NCBI GenBank assembly: GCA_009911505.1 | Contig: QXXL01000077.1 | Location: forward strand, 1-61,537 | Direction: 5' to 3' | DNA length: 61,537 nt | Origin: Lachnospiraceae bacterium | Lineage (GTDB): Bacteria; Bacillota; Clostridia; Lachnospirales; Lachnospiraceae | Shown here: positions 26,616 through 35,512 of the stretch, piece after piece | How positions within the stretch are numbered: position 1 is the stretch's first letter | How the letters are laid out: every line of letters starts with the position of its first letter | Program-made: the position numbers and the translations under genes | The notes under the pieces: model-generated | The model's input: only the letters and a program-made list of their open reading frames with translations | Databases searched by the model: none | What the model was told of the DNA's origin: nothing

Positions 26616-27134
26616 TTACTGTCTGTCCCTGCCGCCTTCCCAATCATCCACAAACCGGATTACCCCGCATGCAATTTTATCCCCTGCATTCCCTGCTGGC
26701 TGGGAAGTAAAATCATCGGGATTTCTGTGAATCAATACAGATTTTCCCACAATATCATAAAGCTCAAACCCCTGGCCATAAAACGCCAGCCAGGCATACC
26801 CTCCGCTGGAAAGCAGCGGGGGCATATCTCCGGCATGCATCGGATGCGGCATATTGTCCGGATTATAATGGCTTCCGGTATTCGCAAAATTGTCTGTACA
26901 ATCCCCGTTTTCATGTATGTGGAAAGCATAAAAAGCAGGGATACCCTGCCTGTCTATATCCGGCAGGCCAAATACCTCTGCTTCAATTAACACGCCCCCG
27001 CCTGGGACGCTATAAAAATTAACAACACCCGAAATCCCGGGATAACTGCTGCCTCCTTCTATTTGTGCATAAGCCCGCGGCCTGTTACTGTAAAATAACT
27101 TCATAAAATTGAGCCTTGGCGTAATCTGGAACAT
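26616..27134 (-). CDS. Cu/Zn superoxide dismutase-like protein
   Basis: 172 residues from the ATG at 27134 (behind AAAGAGG); an ATG seven codons upstream is also possible. It contains the SOD_Cu pattern: FHIHENGDC (His72, His74 and Cys79), GSHYNPDN (His89), PHPMHAGDMP (His97, His100, Asp103) and VLIHRNPDDF (His136), with a partner Cys in IACGVI. All copper and zinc ligands and the disulfide pair are present, with the third zinc loop shortened. There is no signal peptide, so the enzyme would be cytosolic, unusual for this family. It lies 32 bp after the CadC-like repressor in a metal-efflux operon. Confidence 0.82.
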   Translation of the reverse strand: MFQITPRLNFMKLFYSNRPRAYAQIEGGSSYPGISGVVNFYSVPGGGVLIEAEVFGLPDIDRQGIPAFYAFHIHENGDCTDNFANTGSHYNPDNMPHPMHAGDMPPLLSSGGYAWLAFYGQGFELYDIVGKSVLIHRNPDDFTSQPAGNAGDKIACGVIRFVDDWEGGRDRQ

Positions 27135-27166
27135 AAAAACCTCTTTTTCTTTCATCCTATGCAGCC

Positions 27167-27523
27167 CTATTCTTCGATATGTTCCCGCCCCTGGGCAATT
27201 ATCGTACGCACATGTGAATCTGCCAGCGAATAAAATACTGACTTGCCCTCCCGCCTGCTTTTCACCAGCTTATTCTGCTTCAAAATACGAAGCTGGTGTG
27301 AAATCGCAGACTGTGTCATAGAAAGCGCCGCCGCCAAATCACAGACACAAACCTCAGCTTCAAACAATACAAATAAAATCCGTATACGGGTAGAATCCCC
27401 AAACACTTTAAATAATTCTGCCAGATCATACAGCTCCGTTTCCTCTGGCATAGTGTCATTTACTATTTTTAACAGTTCCTCATGCACTTCTATCGTATCG
27501 CAGCACACATCTTCTTTTTCCAT
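27167..27523 (-). CDS. CadC/SmtB-type ArsR metal-sensing repressor
   Basis: A 118-residue winged-helix repressor from the ATG at 27523 (AGGAGGGGATT). FKVFGDSTRIRILFVL and the ALSMTQSAISHQLRIL recognition helix are typical. Two cysteines at 7-8 and the EVCVCDL pair (59, 61) correspond to the alpha-3N soft-metal site of CadC-like proteins, so Cd, Pb or Zn sensing is likely. It follows the P-type ATPase gene in the same operon, and a CadC-type palindrome precedes that operon. Confidence 0.88.
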   Translation of the reverse strand: MEKEDVCCDTIEVHEELLKIVNDTMPEETELYDLAELFKVFGDSTRIRILFVLFEAEVCVCDLAAALSMTQSAISHQLRILKQNKLVKSRREGKSVFYSLADSHVRTIIAQGREHIEE

Positions 27524-27573
27524 AATCCCCTCCTGTTTTCTTAGACGCTCTGCCGCTCCCGCTGGCTGCGCCG

Positions 27574-29442
27574 TCACAAATTTTTTACAAACAGTGCGCG
27601 GATGGCGTTTAATACAGCAATCACCATAACACCGACGTCCGCAAAAATAGCCAGCCACATATTTGCAATCCCAAATGCCCCCAATAACAGGCACAGCAGC
27701 TTGATGCCGATAGCAAAATAAATATTTTCATAAACAATACGAATACATTTTTTTGCAATACGGATGGCTTTTGGGATTTTTAACGGATCATCGTCCATCA
27801 ATACCACATCTGCCGCTTCAATTGCGGCATCCGAGCCAAGCGCCCCCATCGCAATTCCAATATCCGCCCTTGACAGCACGGGCGCGTCGTTAATCCCGTC
27901 TCCGACAAAGGCCAGTTTGCCCTTTTCCCCTTTTTGTAAAAGAAGCTCTTCTGTTTTGGCAACCTTGTCTGCCGGAAGCAATTCACTGTATACGTTTCTG
28001 ATTCCCAATTCGTCCGCCGTATACGCTGCGGCAGTACGGCTGTCCCCTGTAAGCATCACGAGGTTTTCTATACCGGATTTTTTTAATTGGGCGATTGCTT
28101 CTTTTGCATTCGGTTTTAAGCGGTCGGATATTAAAATATGCCCCATATAGCTGCCCTCTACCGCAATATGCACCACCGTCCCAGCCTGGCTGCAATCCTG
28201 GTATGCAATACCCAGGCGCTCCATTAACCTGCCGTTCCCTATAGCGGCAGCTTTGCCGTCTACCTTTGCCGTCACACCATTTCCGCCGATCTCTTCTACA
28301 TCGGATACCCTGCTTTTATCCAGCTCTTTTCCATATGCTTTTTTCAGGCTTTTGCTAATCGGATGCGCAGAGTACATCTCTGCAAGGGCAGCTGTCCTAA
28401 GCAGCTCTTCTTCCGGTATTTTGTTGTGATGGATACCATTTACTTCAAATACCCCCTGGGTCATCGTCCCGGTTTTATCAAATACCACATATTTTACAGA
28501 TGCAAGCGCTTCCAGGTAATTAGAGCCCTTTACAAGGACCCCTGCTTTCCCCGCGCCTCCAATCCCGGCAAAAAAACTAAGCGGGATACTGATGACAAGC
28601 GCACAAGGACAGCTAATCACCAAAAAGGTAAGTGCGCGGTATACCCACATGCCCCACTGCGGCGGTATATTGAAAAAACAAAGGCTGGCAAGCGGGGGCA
28701 AAATGGCAAGCGCCAGGGCACTATAACAGACGGCAGGCGTATAAACCCTTGCAAAACGCGAAATAAAGTTTTCCGATCTGGATTTTCTGGAGCTGGCGTT
28801 TTCAACCAGATCCAAAATCTTTGATACTGTTGATTCACCAAATTCTTTTGTCGTCCGAATCCGGAGTACGCCTGTCATGTTGATACAGCCGCTAATAACT
28901 TCATCTCCTTCTGCCGCTTCACGCGGCAGGCTTTCCCCTGTTAGGGCGCTGGTGTTTAACGTGGACGAGCCTTCTATAACCACACCGTCAATCGGAATCT
29001 TTTCACCGGGGCTCACTATAAGGATACTTCCGGTTTCTACTTCGTCGGGATTTACCTGCTTTACACTGCCGTTTTGCTCCACAACAGCATAATCCGGGCG
29101 GATATCCATAAGCTCGCTGATATTCTTCCGGCTTTTTCCGATGGCATAGCTTTGAAACAGTTCCCCGATCTGGTAAAACAGCATAACGGCCACGCCTTCT
29201 GTGTATTCCCCCAGAAGAATAGCCCCTATGGTTGCAACGGCCATAAGAAAATTCTCGTCAAACACCTGGCGGTTTAATATACCCTTGCCAGCTTTTTTTA
29301 AAATATCATATCCTATAATCCAGTATGGGACAAGAAACAGCGCCAAACGAATGGCGCCGCTTACAGGCAGAAAAGACAGCGCTGCCATCACCGTAGCTGC
29401 CAGCAGAATCCTGGCGAGGGCTTTTTTCTGTTTTTTATTCAT
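27574..29442 (-). CDS. Zn/Cd-exporting P1B-type ATPase without its own HMA domain
   Basis: A 622-residue heavy-metal pump (start ATG 29442 behind AGGGGGTTTCT). It has the metal-binding CPC in [16 protein letters not shown], the phosphorylated Asp in VFDKTGTMTQG, the AEMYSAHPIS nucleotide-binding block and [20 protein letters not shown]. The sequence resembles the CadA/ZntA group, not the copper group. The usual N-terminal HMA domain is missing and is supplied by the separate 72-residue gene immediately upstream. The pump exports Zn, Cd or Pb across the membrane. Confidence 0.9.
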   Translation of the reverse strand: MNKKQKKALARILLAATVMAALSFLPVSGAIRLALFLVPYWIIGYDILKKAGKGILNRQVFDENFLMAVATIGAILLGEYTEGVAVMLFYQIGELFQSYAIGKSRKNISELMDIRPDYAVVEQNGSVKQVNPDEVETGSILIVSPGEKIPIDGVVIEGSSTLNTSALTGESLPREAAEGDEVISGCINMTGVLRIRTTKEFGESTVSKILDLVENASSRKSRSENFISRFARVYTPAVCYSALALAILPPLASLCFFNIPPQWGMWVYRALTFLVISCPCALVISIPLSFFAGIGGAGKAGVLVKGSNYLEALASVKYVVFDKTGTMTQGVFEVNGIHHNKIPEEELLRTAALAEMYSAHPISKSLKKAYGKELDKSRVSDVEEIGGNGVTAKVDGKAAAIGNGRLMERLGIAYQDCSQAGTVVHIAVEGSYMGHILISDRLKPNAKEAIAQLKKSGIENLVMLTGDSRTAAAYTADELGIRNVYSELLPADKVAKTEELLLQKGEKGKLAFVGDGINDAPVLSRADIGIAMGALGSDAAIEAADVVLMDDDPLKIPKAIRIAKKCIRIVYENIYFAIGIKLLCLLLGAFGIANMWLAIFADVGVMVIAVLNAIRALFVKNL

Positions 29443-29454
29443 AGAAACCCCCTT

Positions 29455-29477
29455 TCTGTTTTCAAACACGCTCTAAA
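29455..29477. repeat. solo arm of palindromic repeat family 1
   Basis: TTTTCAAACACGCTCTAAAC matches the outer right arm of the family 1 repeats; it falls in the short gap between the HMA gene and the ATPase gene. Confidence 0.45.
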
Positions 29478-29481
29478 CCCA

Positions 29482-29700
29482 TTAAAAGAAAATTTCACAG
29501 TCATCCTCTACCCTTTTACAATTTTTCAAAACCTCCTGCATTACATTCCCAGGGGTAACGCCCTCTAAAAATTCTACCGTCATTTTCAATGCCATAAAAT
29601 TGACAGAAGCCGTTTTTACACCTGGGGTATTGCCTGCAGCTTCTTCCATTTTATTGGCACAGTTTGCACAGTCTACTTCGATTTTGTACGTTTTCTTCAT
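29482..29700 (-). CDS. free heavy-metal-associated (HMA) domain protein
   Basis: A 72-residue ferredoxin-like metallochaperone starting MKKTYKIEVDCANCANKM at 29700; the upstream extension has no ribosome binding site. The metal-binding CxxC is Cys11-Cys14, preceded by Asp (VDCANC), a pattern typical of Zn/Cd rather than Cu(I) HMA domains. A C-terminal EDDCEIFF adds another possible ligand. First gene of the operon; it acts as the detached N-terminal domain of the following ATPase. Confidence 0.88.
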   Translation of the reverse strand: MKKTYKIEVDCANCANKMEEAAGNTPGVKTASVNFMALKMTVEFLEGVTPGNVMQEVLKNCKRVEDDCEIFF

Positions 29701-29718
29701 AATTTTTTTCCTTTCTAT

Positions 29719-29738
29719 ATATGAATAATTGTTCATAT
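29719..29738. promoter_or_regulatory. CadC/SmtB-type operator
   Basis: An ATATGAACAA/TTATTCATAT palindrome with one mismatch, containing TGAACAATTATTCA, which fits the ArsR/CadC consensus TGAAnAnnTnTTCA exactly. It covers the expected start of the operon transcript. Confidence 0.82.
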
Positions 29739-29748
29739 GTTTAATTTT

Positions 29749-29776
29749 ATTATAACAAGCCATTTGAATTTGTCAA
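29749..29776 (-). promoter_or_regulatory. promoter of the metal-efflux operon
   Basis: TTGACA (29771-29776) and TATAAT (29749-29754) with a 16-bp spacer on the minus strand, followed immediately by the CadC-type operator. Confidence 0.8.
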
Positions 29777-29852
29777 GGGATTTTTTAATTTTTCCGTTTA
29801 CAGCCGTGCGCTTCTAGCTACGTTATTAGATGCCTGACGGCCTCTTTTACCG

Positions 29853-29931
29853 TCCATTCCCGCCATCTGCACGCCCCACTTAGTGGGCCGCACATCTGTC
29901 AGAAATCATTTTTCAAGCACGCTATAACACC
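29853..29931. repeat. palindromic intergenic repeat, family 1, one end truncated
   Basis: CCATTCCCGCCATCTG and CACGCCCCACTTAG at the left are followed by CACATCTGTCAGAAATC and ATTTTTCAAGCACGCT at the right, i.e. the inverse orientation of the 7138 copy. The left terminal AGCGTG block is lost. Confidence 0.65.
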
Positions 29932-30000
29932 TGCATACGCCAACTTTTGATACTTGCCATCATTTTTCAAATACTATATAATAACTAACGAGGTGATATT

Positions 30001-30651
30001 ATGGCAAACGAAATCCACGATTTTTTAAAAGAAGTTTTGACTAAGCTCCAGTCCATCGACTATGTGAAGCCGGAATCCCTGCCGAACATTGATCTATACA
30101 TGGATCAGGTCACAACATTTATGAACACCCAGCTTGCATCAACCAAACGGCACGTGGACGACAAGATTCTAACTAAGACGATGATCAACAACTATACCAA
30201 AAACAACCTGCTGCCGCCGCCCGACAAGAAAAAATATTCTAAGGATCATGTGCTTACGCTGCTGTTTATCTACTATTTTAAGAGCATTTTAAGCATCAGC
30301 GATATCCAGAACATTTTAACCCCTATCACGGACCGTTATTTTTCAAACAGCAGCGGGCTTAATTTACAGGATGTCTATAATGAAGTGTTCGGGCTGGAGC
30401 ATGAAGAAGCCCAGCATATCTTAAAAGATCTTGCTAAAAAATATAAGACCAGTTCAAAGACCTTTGCCGGCGTCCCCGAAGATGAAGCGGAGCTTTTGCG
30501 TACGTTCTCATTTATCTGTATGCTCAGCTTTGATGTTTACATAAAAAAGCTGATTATCGAACAGACAATTGACAAGCTTCCCGTCCCTCTTCCCCCTAGG
30601 AAAAAAGGTCCGGGCAAGAAAAAAGAAAAAGCCACAGAAAAAGACGGGTAA
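30001..30651 (+). CDS. DUF1836 domain protein
   Basis: A 216-residue cytosolic protein of the DUF1836 family common in Firmicutes. The LTKTMINNYTKNNLLPPPDK segment (residues about 58-77) resembles the winged helix of MerR-type regulators. The C-terminus is a basic Lys-rich tail, PRKKGPGKKKEKATEKDG. It may be a DNA-binding regulator, but no target is known. The start is behind ACGAGGTGATATT. Single gene converging on the yerC-like gene. Confidence 0.75.
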   Translation: MANEIHDFLKEVLTKLQSIDYVKPESLPNIDLYMDQVTTFMNTQLASTKRHVDDKILTKTMINNYTKNNLLPPPDKKKYSKDHVLTLLFIYYFKSILSISDIQNILTPITDRYFSNSSGLNLQDVYNEVFGLEHEEAQHILKDLAKKYKTSSKTFAGVPEDEAELLRTFSFICMLSFDVYIKKLIIEQTIDKLPVPLPPRKKGPGKKKEKATEKDG

Positions 30652-30682
30652 GAAGCATTCCTTCTCACCCGCCTTTTTCATT
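30643..30682. terminator. bidirectional terminator
   Basis: GGGTAAGAAG and CCTTCTCACCC pair with one G-T-type mismatch around CATT and are followed by GCCTTTTT; shared by convergent genes. Confidence 0.7.
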
Positions 30683-30967
30683 CTTTTTAAGCCTCTCAAA
30701 TACCATATCATATCCGTCGTTGCCATAATTTAGCGAACGGTTCACCCTGCTGATTGTAGCAGTAGAAGCCCCTGTGCGTTCCGCAATATCGAGATACGTC
30801 TTGTGTTCCCTGAGCATATATGCCACCTCAAAACGCTGCGACAGGGAAAGCAGCTCATTAACAGTGCACACATCCTCAAAAAATGTGTAACACTCTTCCC
30901 GATCCTGCAACGTTAATATGGCGTCAAACAGATGGTTTACTACTTCTGTCCTGATCTTTTTATTCAT
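30665..30967 (-). CDS. YerC/YecD-type TrpR-like regulator
   Basis: A 100-residue protein with the Trp-repressor fold. SQRFEVAYMLREHKTYLDIA and the helix-turn-helix TGASTATISRVNRSLNYG are characteristic of the YerC/YecD family. It does not sit next to tryptophan genes, and the family's ligand is unknown. The start at 30967 is the first ATG of the frame. Confidence 0.88.
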   Translation of the reverse strand: MNKKIRTEVVNHLFDAILTLQDREECYTFFEDVCTVNELLSLSQRFEVAYMLREHKTYLDIAERTGASTATISRVNRSLNYGNDGYDMVFERLKKNEKGG

Positions 30968-31101
30968 GTGCCCTTCTCCTTCTGTCTTCGATATTATTAT
31001 TTTAGCATATTAAAGTATGAACGTAAACCGCGTTATCACATTTTTCTGTTTGGATCATAGAATAATGTATATTATTGTTTTGATTCAGGGAGGATTTTCT
31101 A

Positions 31102-32148
31102 TTGTCAGTTCAATTTCGTTTCAAAAAAAGCCTGCTTTCCATATCCGTTGCCCTGCCGCTTTTTGCCCTGGCGCTTTCCGGCTGTGCAAAGGAAAACGCT
31201 GTTAAAGGCACAGGTGGGGGCGGGGAAAAAGTTGTCTTAAATGAAGTGGCACATTCTATTTTCTACGCTCCAATGTACGTGGCTTTAGAAGAAGGGTATT
31301 TTAAAGACGCCGGGATTGATTTGGAAATTGTGACAGGATTTGGCGCTGATAAGACAATGACAGCCGTACTTTCCGGTGAAGCAGATATTGGCTTTATGGG
31401 GCCGGAAACAACCGTCTATGCGTTTAATGAGGGGGCATCGGACGTAGTAAAAAACTTCGCCCAGCTCACACAGCGCGCTGGGAATTTCCTGATTGCTAGG
31501 GAAATCGTAGAGGACTTTAAATGGGCGGATATAAAAGGGGCTAACGTCCTTGGGGGCCGTGCAGGCGGTATGCCGGAAATGGTATTTGAGTTTGTACTAA
31601 AGAAAAACAATATTGACCCCGCTAATGATTTAAACATTGACCAAAGCATTGATTTTGGATCCACTGCTGCGGCTTTTTCCGGCGGGCAGGGAGATTATAC
31701 CGTTGAATTTGAACCGTCCGCCACCGCACTTGAAGCCGAAGGGGCAGGATACGTTGTGGCATCCGTAGGCGTCGATTCCGGCTACGTGCCATACACTGCT
31801 TTCTCTGCCAAAGAAAGCTATCTCATCGCCCACCCAGACATCATCCAGGCGTTTACCAATGCACTCCAAAAAGGCATGCAGTTCGTTTCCAGCCACAGCA
31901 GCGAAGAAATTGCCAAATCTATCGCCCCACAGTTTGCGGAAACCGACAAAAAGACCATTGCTACCATTGTATCCCGCTATAAAGAGCAGGACACATGGAA
32001 AAATGACGTTATTTTCACCGAGGATGCCTATACGCTACTGTTAGACATTTTAGACGATGCCGGCCAGCTTGACAAACGGCCGGAATACGAAAACCTGGTA
32101 AACACCAAATTCGCCCAACAAGCTGCCCAGTCAGCGGATGGCAAATAA
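31102..32148 (+). CDS. NMT1/THI5-type solute-binding lipoprotein
   Basis: A 348-residue ABC-transporter substrate-binding lipoprotein. It starts at a TTG (31102) behind AGGGAGGATTTTC. The signal peptide ends in the lipobox LALSGC with Cys28. The mature part begins with VAHSIFYAPMYVALEEGYFK, the hallmark of the NMT1/SsuA/THI5 group that binds thiamin precursors, sulfonates or related aromatic compounds. No permease or ATPase gene lies nearby, so its partners are encoded elsewhere. Confidence 0.88.
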   Translation: MSVQFRFKKSLLSISVALPLFALALSGCAKENAVKGTGGGGEKVVLNEVAHSIFYAPMYVALEEGYFKDAGIDLEIVTGFGADKTMTAVLSGEADIGFMGPETTVYAFNEGASDVVKNFAQLTQRAGNFLIAREIVEDFKWADIKGANVLGGRAGGMPEMVFEFVLKKNNIDPANDLNIDQSIDFGSTAAAFSGGQGDYTVEFEPSATALEAEGAGYVVASVGVDSGYVPYTAFSAKESYLIAHPDIIQAFTNALQKGMQFVSSHSSEEIAKSIAPQFAETDKKTIATIVSRYKEQDTWKNDVIFTEDAYTLLLDILDDAGQLDKRPEYENLVNTKFAQQAAQSADGK

Positions 32149-32211
32149 AAAGGGGCACTTTGCCCAGGAAGTATTATCCAAACCGCCCAAAGCCACTCAG
32201 GCATAAAAACT

Positions 32212-32237
32212 GCCGCATCCCAAAAACTGGATGCGGC
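32212..32237. terminator. bidirectional terminator
   Basis: GCCGCATCC and GGATGCGGC form a 9-bp stem with a CAAAAACT loop; T-rich tracts follow on both strands. Confidence 0.7.
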
Positions 32238-32251
32238 AATATTATTTTACA

Positions 32252-32719
32252 CTAAAATAACATCCCCACGGCTGTTACACTCGCTATACCCATTATAATG
32301 CCCGCTAACAGCACGCCTAACATAACTGCTGTTACACTGGACTTAAAATCCATATCCAATATACTTGCCGCAAGCGTCCCCGTCCATGCCCCCGTACCCG
32401 GTAAGGGTATGCCGACAAACAAAAGCAGCGCCAAAAACAAGCCCCGCCCAGCCTTTGCCTCAAGCTTCTTCCCGCCTTTTTCCCCCTTCTCCAGGCAGAA
32501 ACTGAAAAACCTGCCAATCAGCGGCTTATCTGCCCCCCATTCGAGCGTCTTTCTCGCAAACAGGTATATAATTGGCACCGGGAGCATATTTCCAATAATG
32601 CAGACAATATAAGACTGCACAATCGGAAGCCCCTGCAGCTGGGAAACCGGGATTGCCCCCCGCAATTCCACCAAAGGGACCATGGAAATCAGAAAAATGT
32701 ACATATATTTTTTTAACAT
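32252..32719 (-). CDS. small multidrug-export-type membrane protein (COG2426)
   Basis: 155 residues with four to five membrane segments. The MVPLVELRGAIPVS start block and FVGIPLPGTGAWTG are the signature of the 'putative small multidrug export protein' family. The ATG at 32719 overlaps the ancestral hisC stop as TGATG, indicating translational coupling; a TTG one codon upstream is less likely. Transport activity of this family is largely unproven. Confidence 0.82.
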   Translation of the reverse strand: MLKKYMYIFLISMVPLVELRGAIPVSQLQGLPIVQSYIVCIIGNMLPVPIIYLFARKTLEWGADKPLIGRFFSFCLEKGEKGGKKLEAKAGRGLFLALLLFVGIPLPGTGAWTGTLAASILDMDFKSSVTAVMLGVLLAGIIMGIASVTAVGMLF

Positions 32720-33791
32720 CAATTACTCCTATCGTCTGACATATATTGTTCCAAAAACGAAACAGTGCGTCCATTTCTTCATCCGTTCCGACCGTAACCC
32801 GCAGATAATTACTAATACGCTCCGGCGTACGGAAATGGCGGACATAGATCCCTGCTTTTTTTAATGCCTTAAACAGTCGCGCTGCCGGATATTTCGGATG
32901 CGACACAAATAAAAAGTTGCCCATGGAGTTGCTGCACGAAAAACCCAATTTACAAAACTGCCCTTTTGCCCTTTCCCTTGTCTGTATTATTTTCTGCGTG
33001 CATTCGTAAAAATATTGCCTGTCACGAACCGCTTCCGCACCAAGTAAAATTGACGCCCGGCTCATCGTATAAGAATTAAAGGAATACTTACAGTCGTTTA
33101 TAAAACGGATTAACTGTGGGTTCCCAAGCAAAAAGCCTATCCGCATCCCCGCCATAGAACGCGATTTGCTCAAAGTCTGCGCAATCAAAAGGTTATCATA
33201 TTGGGGAAGAAGCTTCCGTGCCGAAGCCCCTCCAAAATCAATATATGCTTCGTCCACAATAACAATGACATCCGAATTGGCGCGGACAATCTCCTCTACC
33301 GTATCAAGCGGCATAAAAATCCCAGTTGGCGCATTGGGGTTGGGAAATACGATGCCCCCGTTTTCCTTTTTGTAATCTTTTGGACGTATCTTAAACTCAT
33401 CATCCAACGGCTGTACCTCATATGGAATCCGCAGCAAATCCGCCCACACGTCATAAAACGAATAAGTAATATCTGGAAACAAAATTGGCTTGCCTGAATT
33501 AAAACAGGTTAAAAAAGCCATAGCAAGCACATCGTCCGAGCCAACACCTACAAATACCTGGTTTTGCCCCACACCGTATACTTCTGCAATGGCGTCCACT
33601 AACACAGACGCCGACGGGTCGGGATATAGCCGGAACGACGACGCGTCCAGCTCCTGTAGTGCTTTCACCACGCCAGGCGCAGGAGGGTACGGATTTTCAT
33701 TTGTATTTAATTTAATCACAGAGGAATCCTTAGGCTGCTCTCCAGGAACATAAGGGACTACTTTGCGTATATTATCTGCCCATGCACTCAT
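32526..33791 (-). CDS. hisC: histidinol-phosphate aminotransferase with frameshifted C-terminus
   Basis: PLP-dependent transaminase of histidine synthesis. IKLNTNENPYPPAPGV, VDEAYIDF and the PLP-lysine block SKSRSMAGMRIGF are intact. As given, it is 421 residues because about 70 residues after DALFRF read into the next gene in another frame. One extra T in the run at 32753-32757 would restore FLEQYMSDDRSN and a stop at 32719, giving a normal-length enzyme ending in TGATG with the exporter start. Either a real single-base deletion or a sequencing error. The catalytic core is complete in both readings. It overlaps the preceding aminotransferase by ATGA. No other his genes are present. Confidence 0.88.
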   Translation of the reverse strand: MSAWADNIRKVVPYVPGEQPKDSSVIKLNTNENPYPPAPGVVKALQELDASSFRLYPDPSASVLVDAIAEVYGVGQNQVFVGVGSDDVLAMAFLTCFNSGKPILFPDITYSFYDVWADLLRIPYEVQPLDDEFKIRPKDYKKENGGIVFPNPNAPTGIFMPLDTVEEIVRANSDVIVIVDEAYIDFGGASARKLLPQYDNLLIAQTLSKSRSMAGMRIGFLLGNPQLIRFINDCKYSFNSYTMSRASILLGAEAVRDRQYFYECTQKIIQTRERAKGQFCKLGFSCSNSMGNFLFVSHPKYPAARLFKALKKAGIYVRHFRTPERISNYLRVTVGTDEEMDALFRFWNNICQTIGVIDVKKIYVHFSDFHGPFGGIAGGNPGFPAAGASDCAVLYCLHYWKYAPGANYIPVCEKDARMGGR

Positions 33792-35008
33792 ACTCCTGTA
33801 TGCTCCCCTCCGCTATTTTCTAAAAGGCGGTATTTGGCCGCAAGCTTTGCAAATGCTTCCAGGGAACGGTTAATTTTTTCATTCGGAATACAATAAGCCA
33901 GGCGGACGTACCCGCTACAGCCAAATGCGCTGCCCTTAACCAGCACCAGGTTGTATTTTTTTGCCTCTGACACAAATTTAGCTTCATCCTCTTCTGGTGA
34001 TTTTACCCACAGGTAAAACGCGCCCTGCGGCTTAATACAGGTAAACCCAAGCCGTGTCAGCCCCTCATACAAATCCTTACGGTTTTTATCATAAAAATCC
34101 AAGTTTGTCGTTTCATTGATACAGCCTGCCACCACCTTCTGGATCAAAGACGGGGCATTGACAAACCCTAATATCCGGTTCGCCACCTCCAGCCCTGCCA
34201 GCAAATCCTGCGAATCCGACGCTTCATTTGGCACGGCAATATAGCCAATCCTCTCACCAGGCAAAGACAGCGACTTACTAAAAGAATAGCCCACAATCGT
34301 ATTATGGTAATACTTAGTCAGGAAATTTTCTTTTGCACCGTCATAAACCAGTTCACGATATGGTTCATCCGAAATCAAATAAATATCCTTTTTATATTCT
34401 GCTTCCTTACGGCGCAGGATATCTGCAATCCCGTTCATGGTTTCATCCGAATAGATGACACCAGTCGGGTTATTGGGGGTATTAATAAGTACCGCCTTCG
34501 TCTTTTCAGTAAACGCCGCTTCAAACGCATCCAAATCCGGCTGGAATGTATTATAATCTGGCGCCACCGCCACAACTGCTGCATCAAAATTGGCGGCATA
34601 ATTCCGGTACTCCCCAAAAAACGGGGCAAACACAATAACTTCATCCCCCGGATCCAGCAAAGCTTTAAATACAATGTTAATTCCGCCTGCCGCACCCACA
34701 GTCATAATAATATTTTTGCAGGTAAAATCTGTCCCAAACCTGCTGTTTAAGTTCTGGGCAACTGCTTCCCTTACATCTTCATAACCAGAATTAGACATAT
34801 AGCCATGCAAAACCAGCGGATCCTCCTTCTCCAGTAAATCCGCCGCTACCTGTTTTATAGAATCTGGCGCCGGTGTAGCCGGGTTGCCAAGGCTATAGTC
34901 AAAAACGTTATCCACCCCCACTTTAGCTGCCAGTTCTTTCCCTTCCACAAACATTGCACGGATAGCAGAACTTCCTGCCAGCGCCGCCTGTATCTTTTTT
35001 GAAAGCAT
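33788..35008 (-). CDS. class I/II PLP-dependent aminotransferase
   Basis: 406 residues from the ATG at 35008 (behind AAGGAAGGAATCAAAA); the longer frame lacks a binding site. It contains FDYSLGNPATPAP, VGAAGGINIVFKALLDPGDE, LINTPNNPTGVIY and the PLP-lysine block GYSFSKSLSLPGERIGY, as in aspartate/aromatic aminotransferase-like enzymes. Its stop overlaps the hisC start by four bases, so the two are translationally coupled. Substrate specificity cannot be read directly. Confidence 0.88.
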   Translation of the reverse strand: MLSKKIQAALAGSSAIRAMFVEGKELAAKVGVDNVFDYSLGNPATPAPDSIKQVAADLLEKEDPLVLHGYMSNSGYEDVREAVAQNLNSRFGTDFTCKNIIMTVGAAGGINIVFKALLDPGDEVIVFAPFFGEYRNYAANFDAAVVAVAPDYNTFQPDLDAFEAAFTEKTKAVLINTPNNPTGVIYSDETMNGIADILRRKEAEYKKDIYLISDEPYRELVYDGAKENFLTKYYHNTIVGYSFSKSLSLPGERIGYIAVPNEASDSQDLLAGLEVANRILGFVNAPSLIQKVVAGCINETTNLDFYDKNRKDLYEGLTRLGFTCIKPQGAFYLWVKSPEEDEAKFVSEAKKYNLVLVKGSAFGCSGYVRLAYCIPNEKINRSLEAFAKLAAKYRLLENSGGEHTGV

Positions 35009-35191
35009 TTTTGATTCCTTCCTTCTTAATAATAAATTATCGTTTATAGTATCCTGTATGCCTTTCCAAACGCCCCGCCGCGCCCTGTGGGCACCACTCT
35101 TTAGCCATTTGGCCATTTACAATGTATAATTTACAATATATAGAAGTAAATGTAAATATCTTTCTTCCTTGCCGCCTTATGGACAGGTTTT

Positions 35192-35470
35192 TCATAGAAT
35201 GCCATTCCACATTCCCACACCATCGTTATATACTTTATTTAAATATTCTACAATTTGATCTAACGATTCTTTTATAAACGGAAATGTTTTTATTTTCTTC
35301 TCCTCCTTTGTAGCCGAAAAAGCATACGGGCCTGGCCAGGTATATACAACAAACTGTTCCAAATCGCCCTCTTTTGCCCTTTCAATCAAATAACGCATAC
35401 CTTGGCAGCTGCCCGTAAACCTTTCTTTTTTATAATAATCTAAAGTGAGTATATCTTTTCTATCAATCAT
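35192..35470 (-). CDS. small conserved hypothetical protein
   Basis: A 92-residue protein starting MIDRKDILTLDYYKKERF with a central QFVVYTWPGPYAFSAT. A good GGAGGGGGCATT precedes the ATG. It resembles a small family found across Lachnospiraceae, sometimes labelled acetyltransferase although no GNAT motif is visible. Function unknown. The gap to the preceding gene (35117-35191) shows nothing notable. Confidence 0.7.
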   Translation of the reverse strand: MIDRKDILTLDYYKKERFTGSCQGMRYLIERAKEGDLEQFVVYTWPGPYAFSATKEEKKIKTFPFIKESLDQIVEYLNKVYNDGVGMWNGIL

Positions 35471-35512
35471 AATGCCCCCTCCATTTCACGTCAAATCCAA
35501 ATTGGCTATACA

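Noticed and set aside
27524..27694. Longer N-terminus for the CadC-like repressor
   Set aside because: It overlaps the ATPase C-terminus in another frame; the ATG at 27523 has AGGAGGGG upstream.
27574..29442. ATPase truncated at the N-terminus
   Set aside because: The missing HMA domain is encoded as a separate intact gene just upstream.
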